Assembly: GCF_004118375.1 (NCBI RefSeq)
Contig: NZ_SDHX01000001.1
Location: forward strand, 1,031,693 to 1,095,692
DNA from: Oleiharenicola lentus
GTDB taxonomy: Bacteria > Verrucomicrobiota > Verrucomicrobiia > Opitutales > Opitutaceae
Reading direction: 5' to 3'
Length of the DNA: 64,000 bases
The notes under the pieces were generated by a model. The model worked only from the letters and a program-made list of their open reading frames with translations. It searched no databases and was not told the origin of the DNA. Of this stretch, positions 25,455 to 36,346 are shown one piece after another; within the stretch, counting starts at the first letter, position 1; the number at the start of each line of letters is the position of its first letter. Position numbers and translations under genes: made by a program.

Positions 25455-27920
25455 TCACCGGCCCTCCGCGTGGGAGAAGTAGATGTGGCTCAGCTCGTCG
25501 TTGAGGGCGGCGAGGTGGCGCTGCTGGTCGCGCAAGAGCTGGGCGGCCTCGGCCGGGTGCGTGGCCAGGCGGGCGGCGTCGTTGAGGTGGATGCCGCCGA
25601 GCACCCGCACCGACTGGTGGCGCAACGCGGCGACGGCGCGCGGGGCGAGATCCAAAGGCAGCGTGGCGAGGTGGCGGTTGATCTCGTCGGCCTGGAAGCG
25701 GAGGCTGCGCGGGTTGTCGGCGGAGATGACGAGCCAGTCGATGACGGCGCCGGTGTCCACCGCGCCGTGGTAGGCGTGGCGGTAGGTGAAGAGGGCGTCG
25801 GCGAGATGGAGCAGCGTTTGCAGCCGGAATTCCGTGGGCGGCTTGCCGCCGGCCTCGGCGGGCAGGAGCGCCTGCAGGAGGCCGAGCAGCTGCTGGGCGC
25901 GCTCGAGGCGGCGGCCGAGTTGGAGGAAGTGCCAGCCGGTGTCGTGCGGCATCGACTCGAGCGTGAGGCCTTCGAGCGCGGTCAGGTGTTGCCGGAGCCA
26001 GGCGCAGGCGACGGTGTCGCCGGCCTTGCGGCGTTGGCGCAGGTGGCGGATCATTTGCCAGGCCTCGTGGGGCAGGCGGACCTTGAGCGTCTCGAGCAGG
26101 CGCACGAGGTTGGCGACGGTGGCGGTGAGGCTGGAGGAACGGGACGGATCGTCCGCGGCCTTGCGCACGAGCGCGGCGAGCTGGTCGAGGTCGGCCTCCG
26201 CGCCGGCGGGCGGCAGATCCTGCATGCGGAACAGCAACGCCAGCGTGTCGTGCGGCACCTCGGGGTCGAGCAGGGCGATCTCGTCGTGAAGCAGGGCCTC
26301 GAGTTTCTCGAGGCGGCGGGCCAGGGCGCCGGCCCGCTCGAGGTAGCGGCCGAGCCAGAAGAAATTGTTCGCCGTGCGGCTTGGCGTCGCCGCCGGATGG
26401 CGCAGCGTTTCGGCCGGGCGCGAGCTGAGCAGGATGGGCGGGTCGTCGGGCAGGCCCTCGTGCAGGATCCAGGTGTCCTTCGACACGCTGCCCTGCTGGA
26501 GGGAGACGATCATGTCCTCGCCGCGCGGGTTGCAGCGGGTGAGGCCGCCGGGCATCACGATGTAGTCGCCGTCGTGCCACGCGACGTAGAGCCGGGTGAT
26601 GAACGGCATGGGTCGCAGGGCACCCTCGTGCCAGCCGGGCGTGGTGCTGTGGAAGACGCGCTCCTGCGCGCACCACGCGGAGGGGTTGGCGCGGATCTCG
26701 TCGGCGAGGGCGTGGCGCGCGGCCTTGCCCATCCACGCACCGTAGCGGGGTGCGGCGGAGCCGGCGGTGCGGAAGGTGGGCTTCACCACGAGGCTGGCGA
26801 GGTTGTCCAACACGTAGTCGCGCGGGCCTTCCTGGCCGCACCACCAGGTGGCGGCGTGGGGCATGAACAGGTCCTCGCCCAGCACCTGGCGGCAGAGCGG
26901 TTCGAGGAAGCCCAGCAGCGCCGGGGTTTCCAGCGCGCGGCAGCCGGGGGCGTTGGCGAGGGCGACGTGGCCCGAGTGGGCCGCGTGCAGCAGGCCGGGC
27001 ACGCCGAGCAGGGACGCGGCATCGAGCTCGAGCGGGTCGCAATACTCGGAGTCGAGCCGGCGCAGCACGACGTCCACCTGCTGGAGGCCGCCGACGGTGC
27101 GGAGGAAGACCTTGCGGCCGCGCGTGGTGAGGTCCTCGCCCTCGACGAGGGTGTATCCGAGGTAGTTGGCGAGGTAGGCCTGTTCGAAATAGGTTTCGTT
27201 GGCCGAGCCGGGCGAGAGCAGCACGATGCGCGGGTCGTCGCTGCACGGCGCGAGGCTTTCGAGCGACTCGCGGTAGTCGTGGAAGAAATTGTAGAGCCGC
27301 CGCACGGGCGCGTGGTGGAACACGTCGGCCAGCGCCTGGCGCGTGATGATGCGGTTCTGGAGCGAGTAGCCGAGGCCGGAGGGCGCGTCGAGGCGGTCCT
27401 CGATCACCCACCAGCGGCCGTCGTGCGAGCGCGCGATGTCCACGGCCAGCGTGTGGAGAAAGACCGGCGTGCGGCGGGAGAGGCCGGACACGGGGCGCAG
27501 GAAATGCGGGTTCTGCATCGCGAGCGCGGCGGGCATGAGTCCGCCCTTGAGGAAACGCTGTTCGCCGTAGAGGTCGCGGAGCAGTTCGTTGAAGAGGTGG
27601 GCGCGCTGCTTGAGGCCGCGGGTGAGGTCGGCCCACTCGTCCGCGCCGATGAGCAGCGGCAGCACGTCGAGCGGCCAGAGCTGGGCGCCGGCGCGCTCGC
27701 CGCGATAGACGTTCATGTTCACGTCCTGCTCGACGATCGCGCGGTGACCGGCCTCGTTGGCGGCGGCGAGCGCGACGTGCGGGTTGCCGTGCAGGTGACT
27801 GAAAAACTGCGCCCAGGCGGGCCGCAGGTGCCCGGCGGCGTCAACGCACTCGTCGAACCGGCTGCCCTTGGGGGCATAGCCGTGGAGCAGGGTGCGGGCG
27901 CTGGAGCCGGGCGCGGACAT
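25455..27920 (-). CDS. Circularly permuted ATP-grasp / alpha-E domain fusion
   Basis: An 821-residue protein that fuses a circularly permuted ATP-grasp ligase (about residues 70-450; VEQDVNMNVYRGERAG, WWVIEDRLDAPSGLGYSLQNR, VVKPTFRTAGS) to an alpha-E (DUF403) helical domain (about 490-800, SRTANNFFWLGRYLERAGALARRLEKL). The two are usually separate neighbouring genes. ATP-grasp enzymes of this kind are predicted to form peptide bonds; the alpha-E domain is of unknown function but always accompanies them. The ATG at 27920 is chosen over a TTG eight codons upstream. It lies between the small transglutaminase and the large DUF2126 transglutaminase, all on the same strand. Confidence 0.92.
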   Translation of the reverse strand: MSAPGSSARTLLHGYAPKGSRFDECVDAAGHLRPAWAQFFSHLHGNPHVALAAANEAGHRAIVEQDVNMNVYRGERAGAQLWPLDVLPLLIGADEWADLTRGLKQRAHLFNELLRDLYGEQRFLKGGLMPAALAMQNPHFLRPVSGLSRRTPVFLHTLAVDIARSHDGRWWVIEDRLDAPSGLGYSLQNRIITRQALADVFHHAPVRRLYNFFHDYRESLESLAPCSDDPRIVLLSPGSANETYFEQAYLANYLGYTLVEGEDLTTRGRKVFLRTVGGLQQVDVVLRRLDSEYCDPLELDAASLLGVPGLLHAAHSGHVALANAPGCRALETPALLGFLEPLCRQVLGEDLFMPHAATWWCGQEGPRDYVLDNLASLVVKPTFRTAGSAAPRYGAWMGKAARHALADEIRANPSAWCAQERVFHSTTPGWHEGALRPMPFITRLYVAWHDGDYIVMPGGLTRCNPRGEDMIVSLQQGSVSKDTWILHEGLPDDPPILLSSRPAETLRHPAATPSRTANNFFWLGRYLERAGALARRLEKLEALLHDEIALLDPEVPHDTLALLFRMQDLPPAGAEADLDQLAALVRKAADDPSRSSSLTATVANLVRLLETLKVRLPHEAWQMIRHLRQRRKAGDTVACAWLRQHLTALEGLTLESMPHDTGWHFLQLGRRLERAQQLLGLLQALLPAEAGGKPPTEFRLQTLLHLADALFTYRHAYHGAVDTGAVIDWLVISADNPRSLRFQADEINRHLATLPLDLAPRAVAALRHQSVRVLGGIHLNDAARLATHPAEAAQLLRDQQRHLAALNDELSHIYFSHAEGR

Positions 27921-27968
27921 GGGGGGAGTCTTCCAAAACGACAAGGGCAGGCAAGAGGGGAGATGGTT

Positions 27969-28177
27969 TTAACCACTAATGGCACCACCTACCGGTGTTG
28001 CTACAAGGTCCGCTCCGCCTGATCGGCTCCGCAATTGGGTCGGAGGCGTCGGCTAATCGCCGACAGGAAAACTGATTTTTATGGCGGCGATTAGCCGCCC
28101 CCCGAAACCCAATCCGGAGCCGATTAGGCGAAGGGGAACAAGTAAGCCGAACCGTTAGGGGAGGCATTAGTGGTTAA
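27969..28177. repeat. 209-bp imperfect palindrome, MITE-like
   Basis: The ends are a perfect 13-bp inverted pair: TTAACCACTAATG at 27969 and CATTAGTGGTTAA ending at 28177. The inside also pairs well across the centre: GATCGGCTCCG.. on the left with CGGAGCCGATTAGG on the right, and GTCGGCTAATCGCCGAC with GGCGGCGATTAGCCGCC. It has no ORF. It separates the ATP-grasp fusion from the DUF2126 gene. This fits a miniature inverted-repeat element or a long hairpin; no flanking duplication was proven. Confidence 0.75.
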
Positions 28178-28190
28178 GTAACGGATCGGT

Positions 28191-31601
<3,411 letters not shown>

Positions 31602-31763
31602 GGGTAGGTTCCTAGCCAAAGCAGGAGGCAGACCAATCTTTGAAATCGGGTTGAGCTTTTACAGGTCCGAAAATCGCCCGGCAAAGGGCAACCCAACCGA
31701 AACGAGTGTTGCCACTCAAAGGCTTAGTGACTGTCGTTTGGTAAAATGACCGTTCCTGTGATA

Positions 31764-31780
31764 GACCAACTCAGTTGGTC
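31764..31780. promoter_or_regulatory. 17-bp perfect palindrome upstream of low-GC gene
   Basis: GACCAACT, central C, AGTTGGTC. It lies 50 bp upstream of the start of the small secreted gene and could be an operator. The rest of the 229-bp gap 31602-31830 has no feature I can name. Confidence 0.4.
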
Positions 31781-31830
31781 CTTACATCTATTAGGCGTCC
31801 AGCACTCCTTCCCTTAAAACCACAATTCCC

Positions 31831-32202
31831 ATGCGCTTCATTCTAATCCTACTCTTACTGGCCAATACTTCCGTCTTTGCGCAGTCGAACCCAATGACCG
31901 CAGAGGAACTCTTTGTTGGTTGCGAGTTGGCCATCAAGAAAGCAAGCGGAGAAAAGATCGGCGAGATCGATTCCATCAAGGCAATGCGGGCGATCGCCTA
32001 TGTTGATGGCTACTTTGATTCGATCGCAATGGTCCAGAACCTGAACCCTCAAATCTCCATAGTGGATTTCTCCGAGCAACCAACCAATGCGGTGATTTTG
32101 TCTCGAATCGTCGAAGCGATTCGTTCGAACCCCAGGGTTCGCGCTGAAGGCACTGCGCGAATTGTGGTCATGCATGTCGCGCGCTCGATTACGACCAAGT
32201 AG
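31831..32202 (+). CDS. Small secreted protein, Rap1a/Tai-like
   Basis: A 123-residue protein with a signal peptide (MRFILILLLLANTSVFAQS). The mature part has ELFVGCELAIKKASGEKIG, AIAYVDGYFDSIAMVQNL and ILSRIVEAIRSNPRVRAEGTARIVVMHV, the general pattern of the Rap1a/Tai family, periplasmic proteins that include type VI immunity proteins. Only one cysteine is left, so the usual disulfide is missing. GC is visibly lower than in flanking genes. No toxin gene is adjacent. Assignment is tentative. Confidence 0.65.
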   Translation: MRFILILLLLANTSVFAQSNPMTAEELFVGCELAIKKASGEKIGEIDSIKAMRAIAYVDGYFDSIAMVQNLNPQISIVDFSEQPTNAVILSRIVEAIRSNPRVRAEGTARIVVMHVARSITTK

Positions 32203-32406
32203 CATGTCTTTTTCTAGAACGCCTCAAGTTGCCGCCACCCGATATATTTTTTCTGAAACTTATGCGGACCGCGCACTATTTCCCAATGAAATATCAGCCT
32301 TACAAGGCGCCAGTGCCTACGATCACGTCTGTCATGCCTCGTGCTGAGGCACGAGTCACGCCAGCCGCGCTCGTGGCTCAGCTATGATGTCTGGGCAAAT
32401 AGGCAC

Positions 32407-32859
32407 ATGGAGCACTTCGATCACATCACCGAGATCTGCAGCCATTACGGAATTCCGAAGGGAAACTTGCTCGTGGTCGATGACGTTGCCGACGCTGCCG
32501 TCGCACTCGGTTGGGAAGCTCGTGGGCTTGACCGCAATCACACTCGCATGGCCAAGATTAAGTGTGACCTCTCTCCTCCAAAGATTCTGCTGAAGCGTTG
32601 TATCGATTGGTCCATCGCCACGCAAATGACGCGGATGTTCCCGCTCACAGAAGAGCAACGGCGCCGGCGAGTTGATGAGGGCTTGGATCGGAAGTGGTTT
32701 ATGACTCACCTCGTTTTGCATGAGGTCGCGCACTGGAAATTGCGGCACCATGAAGCCAACACCGACCCTGCCACCGACGCATACGAGGCTCGGCTCTTGA
32801 AGGAGCTGGAAGCGGATTGCTGGGCGATCTCAGAGATCGAGAATAACAAGTATGCCTGA
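32407..32859 (+). CDS. ImmA/IrrE-like zinc metallopeptidase
   Basis: A 150-residue cytoplasmic protein with the HExxH zinc motif HEVAH (residues 105-109, in HLVLHEVAHWKLRHH) and the downstream ELEAD (133-137) that supplies the third ligand, the signature of ImmA/IrrE-type metallopeptidases. Such enzymes often cleave or antagonise XRE-type repressors in mobile elements and toxin-antitoxin or stress modules. An in-frame GTG at 32341 would add 22 residues; I prefer the ATG at 32407 since conservation begins there, though neither has a good ribosome-binding site. It lies in the low-GC island. No repressor partner is next to it. Confidence 0.75.
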   Translation: MEHFDHITEICSHYGIPKGNLLVVDDVADAAVALGWEARGLDRNHTRMAKIKCDLSPPKILLKRCIDWSIATQMTRMFPLTEEQRRRRVDEGLDRKWFMTHLVLHEVAHWKLRHHEANTDPATDAYEARLLKELEADCWAISEIENNKYA

Positions 32860-32889
32860 AAGGCCCAACGGGTCAGGCAGGCAAATAAG

Positions 32890-33201
32890 ATGAGAGCCGC
32901 ACCACACCATATACTTTTGAGGGGTGACCTTCCTGCTTCGTACTACTTTGCATTTCGGGCTTTGGCCGACCAGCTCGGAGAACCCGAAGAAGAACGCCTC
33001 CTTTGTCTGCCGTGTAAGGAAGTCGACTCGTCTCACCCGTGCTACATTGAAGCTGAAATTCTTAGCCGGGAAGAGGGGAAAGAATTGCGAGTGATGATTC
33101 CGCATCAGTTTGTTCATTCAGTATGGCTCGACTCAGAGCCCGTTCTGACAGGATTTTCAGAAACTCCAATTCCGAGCCCATCAAGCCGCCACATCAAATG
33201 A
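32890..33201 (+). CDS. Hypothetical protein after the metallopeptidase
   Basis: A 103-residue protein that I do not recognise. It starts 30 bp after the metallopeptidase stop, in the same direction. It has a CLPCKEVDSSHPC stretch that could bind metal and no signal or membrane segment. It may be the metallopeptidase's partner, but this is context only. The 162 bp after it hold no recognisable gene. Confidence 0.5.
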   Translation: MRAAPHHILLRGDLPASYYFAFRALADQLGEPEEERLLCLPCKEVDSSHPCYIEAEILSREEGKELRVMIPHQFVHSVWLDSEPVLTGFSETPIPSPSSRHIK

Positions 33202-33363
33202 ACACCGGGGCAACAAGCGCAGGGAGGCAAACTGGGTCCAGCCTGCCCCCGTATTCTGCTCCGAAGACAGGCCGTTCAGAGCCGGTGCCGCGGCATCGGG
33301 AAAGCAACGAATTGCTGGCCAAGTAAATTCTAAAGGCGCTGACGCGTTCTGTGTAACGCGAAT

Positions 33364-34290
33364 TCAGCCCCGGCTGCGCCAGCGCCACCAGCCGGCGAGG
33401 ATGCTGCCGATGACGGAGTGGAAGACACTGGAGATGGCGCAGGGGACGGCGGTGAGCGGGTCGGGGAAATGCTTCCGCGCGAGGGCGACGCCGAGGCCGG
33501 AGTTCTGCATGCCGACCTCGATCGAGACGGTGCGGGCGACGTTCACGTCGAAGCGCAGCACGCGCGCGGCGACGTAGCCGAGCAGAAATCCGCCGGCGTG
33601 CAGGCCGAAGACCGCGCCGAGCAGCCGCCCCGCGGCGCCCTTCACCGCCGCGGCACTGCCGCCGATGATGCTGGCACAGATTAGCGCGATGACGACGACC
33701 GACACGAGCGGCAGGGCGAGCTGCACGCGTTGCACGAGACGCGGCGCGAAGCGGTTCACGAGCAGACCCACCACGACGGGCGCGACCACGATCTGCACGG
33801 TGGACTTGAACATGCCCCAGGCGTCCACCTCGACGAGCGTGCCGGCCAGCCAGGACGTGAGCAGGGGCGTCATCGCCACGGCGGCGAAGGTCGAGCACAT
33901 GGTCATCACGACGGACAGAGCGACGTTGGCGCGGGCGAGGTAGGTGACGACGTTGGAGGCGGTGCCGCCGGGGCAGCAGGCGACGAGGATGAGGCCGACG
34001 GCGTAGGGTGTTTCCAGCGCGAAGCCGCGGCCCATGGCCCAGCCAAGAAACGGCATGATGGTGAACTGGCCAACGAAGCCGAGCGCCACGGCCTTGGGCA
34101 TGCGGCCGATGCCGCGGAAGTCGTCGAAGGTCAGAGTGAGGCCCATGCCGAGCATGATGACGGCGAGGCCCCAGGTGATCCATGGACCGCTGAACCACGC
34201 GAACCACGCGGGTTGAGCCAGGGCGACGGTGCTCAACGCCACGACCCACACGGGGAAGGCGTTCGTGAGCAGGGTAAGCACGCGCGACAT
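33364..34290 (-). CDS. Bile acid:sodium symporter (BASS) family transporter
   Basis: A 308-residue inner-membrane protein with about ten membrane segments. Family landmarks include VIMLGMGLTLTFDDF, the sodium-site motif VACCPGGTASNVVTYLARAN, and SIEVGMQNSGLGVALARKHF. Such proteins import organic anions with sodium, for instance pantothenate, pyruvate or sulfonated compounds; the substrate here is unknown. The start at 34290 (MSRVLTLLTNAF) leads straight into the first helix. It is divergent from the TonB-like genes. Confidence 0.92.
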   Translation of the reverse strand: MSRVLTLLTNAFPVWVVALSTVALAQPAWFAWFSGPWITWGLAVIMLGMGLTLTFDDFRGIGRMPKAVALGFVGQFTIMPFLGWAMGRGFALETPYAVGLILVACCPGGTASNVVTYLARANVALSVVMTMCSTFAAVAMTPLLTSWLAGTLVEVDAWGMFKSTVQIVVAPVVVGLLVNRFAPRLVQRVQLALPLVSVVVIALICASIIGGSAAAVKGAAGRLLGAVFGLHAGGFLLGYVAARVLRFDVNVARTVSIEVGMQNSGLGVALARKHFPDPLTAVPCAISSVFHSVIGSILAGWWRWRSRG

Positions 34291-34509
34291 GGCCGGCGAG
34301 TGAGCCGGTTGCCGCTTTTCTTGGCGAGCCCGGAGTGTGGCATGAAGGGGCGGGGAGGGCGTTTCGAGCCAGCGCCCGGGGGAGCAGGTCGCTCCGCCTC
34401 GCACCGGTTAAGTCCGGCAAGCCTGCGCGGAGCGCTGGCTCCACCCGGCGGTCCGCGACTGGAAAAATGCGGCGCCCGGGAGTATATTGGCCGCGGCATT
34501 CCTCCCGTT

Positions 34510-35220
34510 ATGAATCCTAAATTCTGTCTCGTCTTCCTGATCATGGGCCTGAGTGCGGCGGCGGTGCCGCCCCCGGTCTTCGAGTCGGCCGGTGTGGTGG
34601 TCACCGTTGAACCGCAGATTCCCGCGCGGCTGCGGATGGAAGGCCTGCGCGACGGGCGCGTGACCTTCGCGGTGGATGTGGACGCCGAGGGCAAGCTGAC
34701 CGACTGGCTGGTGCTGGAGGCCTCGCACGCGGACCTCATTGCGCCGTGCAGCGAGGCGATCCAGCGCTGGCGCTTTTCGCCCGCGCGCTACGACGGGGCG
34801 CGCGTGCCGGTGCGGGTGAAATTCACGGTGAACCTGAGCATGACCGGCGCGGTCATCAGCCGCACGGTGGTGGACACGGTGGGCGATTTCTTCGAGCGCG
34901 TCGCCGGGCGCCCGTTGGACTACCGCATCAGCCGGGGGAACGAGATTGACCGTCCGCTGGAGGCGCTGAACCGGGTGAGTCCGGCATATGCCAGCGAGGC
35001 CCAACGGCAGGGCGTGGCCGGGCGCGTGACGGTGTTTTTCTTTGTGGATGAGCGCGGGCAGGTGCGCTTGCCCGCGGTGTCGGCCGAGACGCATCCCTAC
35101 CTGTCGGGCATCGCCGTGCGCGCCATGCGCGAGTGGAAATTCACGCCGCCCACGCGCGAAGGCCGGCCGGTGACGGTGGAGGCGAGCCAGGCGTTTGTGT
35201 TTGGCGGGGAAGGGAAGTGA
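34510..35220 (+). CDS. Exported double TonB_C-domain protein 1
   Basis: A 236-residue protein with a signal peptide (CLVFLIMGLSAAAVPPP). It holds two TonB C-terminal-like domains: one near residues 35-110 (GRVTFAVDVDAEGKLTDWLVLEAS, IQRWRFSPARYDG) and one near 160-235 (AGRVTVFFFVDERGQVRLP, MREWKFTPPTREGRPV). There is no N-terminal membrane anchor or proline-rich spacer, so it is not an ordinary TonB but a periplasmic protein using the same fold. It is followed 194 bp downstream by a paralogue of the same layout. Confidence 0.85.
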   Translation: MNPKFCLVFLIMGLSAAAVPPPVFESAGVVVTVEPQIPARLRMEGLRDGRVTFAVDVDAEGKLTDWLVLEASHADLIAPCSEAIQRWRFSPARYDGARVPVRVKFTVNLSMTGAVISRTVVDTVGDFFERVAGRPLDYRISRGNEIDRPLEALNRVSPAYASEAQRQGVAGRVTVFFFVDERGQVRLPAVSAETHPYLSGIAVRAMREWKFTPPTREGRPVTVEASQAFVFGGEGK

Positions 35221-35414
35221 GGGCCGGAGCGGGGTGAGCCTGCGTACCGGTCTTTGCCGAGCCTGCGGCGGGCCGGCCGCGCAGGCTGGATTGTGGTTGG
35301 TCTGACCAAGCCCGTGCGGAGCGCGGGCTCCCCCTCGCAAAAGGCGAAGAAAATCCTGATCCATTGAAGGGATGCGCCACGACGCGGTTTTATGCCGGGC
35401 GAATCCCGATCCCC

Positions 35415-36128
35415 ATGAAATTCCCCCGTGTGCTTTCCCTTGCCGCGCTGCTCACCGCCGCGCTTTCCGGTTTCGCCCAGTTCGAATCCGCCCGAATCCA
35501 TCCCGACAACGCGCTGCCGGCGTATCCGCCGTCGCTGCAGACCGCGGGCATCACGCGCGGTTACGCGATCGCGGCCGTGAGCATCGACACCGAGGGCAAG
35601 GTGCAGGACGCGATGATCCTGGCGCACACCCACGCCCGTCTGGCCGAGGTGACGCGGCAGGCGCTCGGCGAGTGGCGCTTCATCCCGGCGCGGCTCGACG
35701 GCACGCCGGTGCCGGTGCAGACGGAGTTGCGGATCGATTACAGCCTGGAGGGGGCGGTGATCACGAGCAACCTGCTGAATCATTTTTTCTTCGATCACCT
35801 GGAGGGGGCGGGCGACCTGGCGGTGAAAACGGCGCTGTGCTCCGCCGCGAAGCTCGACCGGCCGCCGCAGCTGGTGGCGGGGGACGCCCCGCGGTATGCG
35901 GAAGGCGCGAACAAGGACGGCGTGAGCGGCCGCGTGCAGGTGCATTTCTACATCGATGAGCGCGGCGAGGTGCGTTTCGCCTGTGCGGAGCCGGCGGGGC
36001 ATCCCTACCTCCTGGCGCAGGCGGTGCAGGCGGTGCGGCGCTGGAAGTTTGATCCGCCGACCAGTCGCGGCCGGCCCGTGATGGTCGCGGCGGTGCAGGA
36101 GTTTGATTTCGGCGGCGGCCACAGGTAG
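35415..36128 (+). CDS. Exported double TonB_C-domain protein 2
   Basis: A 237-residue paralogue of the preceding gene: signal peptide (RVLSLAALLTAALSGFAQ), first domain AIAAVSIDTEGKVQDAMIL / LGEWRFIPARLDG, second domain SGRVQVHFYIDERGEVRFA / VRRWKFDPPTSRGRPV. Between the domains is an acidic-aromatic linker with FFDHLEGAG. The two genes are a tandem duplication that has diverged strongly. The ATG at 35415 begins the signal peptide. Function is unknown; a periplasmic binding or TonB-like coupling role is guesswork. Confidence 0.85.
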   Translation: MKFPRVLSLAALLTAALSGFAQFESARIHPDNALPAYPPSLQTAGITRGYAIAAVSIDTEGKVQDAMILAHTHARLAEVTRQALGEWRFIPARLDGTPVPVQTELRIDYSLEGAVITSNLLNHFFFDHLEGAGDLAVKTALCSAAKLDRPPQLVAGDAPRYAEGANKDGVSGRVQVHFYIDERGEVRFACAEPAGHPYLLAQAVQAVRRWKFDPPTSRGRPVMVAAVQEFDFGGGHR

Positions 36129-36163
36129 GTGTAGGTCCGCCACCGTCGTGTGCCAGTGCCCGG

Positions 36164-36190
36164 ACGCCGGCCCGCCTAGCGGGCCGGCGT
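36164..36190 (+). terminator. Perfect hairpin after the TonB-like pair (possible terminator)
   Basis: ACGCCGGCCCGC, loop CTA, GCGGGCCGGCGT: 12-bp perfect arms, followed by TTCTCC. No real T tract follows, so termination is plausible but not certain; it could equally be a dispersed palindrome of the kind seen at 24411. Confidence 0.45.
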
Positions 36191-36346
36191 TCTCCGGTTG
36201 GCCGGGTGCGGGCGAGTGTTCACTTGCGGGCGCACGGGCGCGGTGCATGCTGGTGACAGGCCAGTCAGACTTCCTTGTGAACCGTAAACCGTATTCCCGC
36301 CTGCCGGCGCCTTGTCCCGAGGCCGCCTGGGCGGCGCTGTTTGCCC

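Noticed and set aside
25341..28022. 893-residue plus-strand open frame opposite the ATP-grasp fusion
   Set aside because: Low-complexity antisense sequence; the minus strand encodes both conserved domains.
32162..32347. Short open frame overlapping the end of the Rap1a-like gene
   Set aside because: No ribosome-binding site, no conserved composition, and it overlaps two better genes.
33123..33326. Short open frame at the end of the low-GC island
   Set aside because: Overlaps the preceding gene in another frame and has no protein-like composition.
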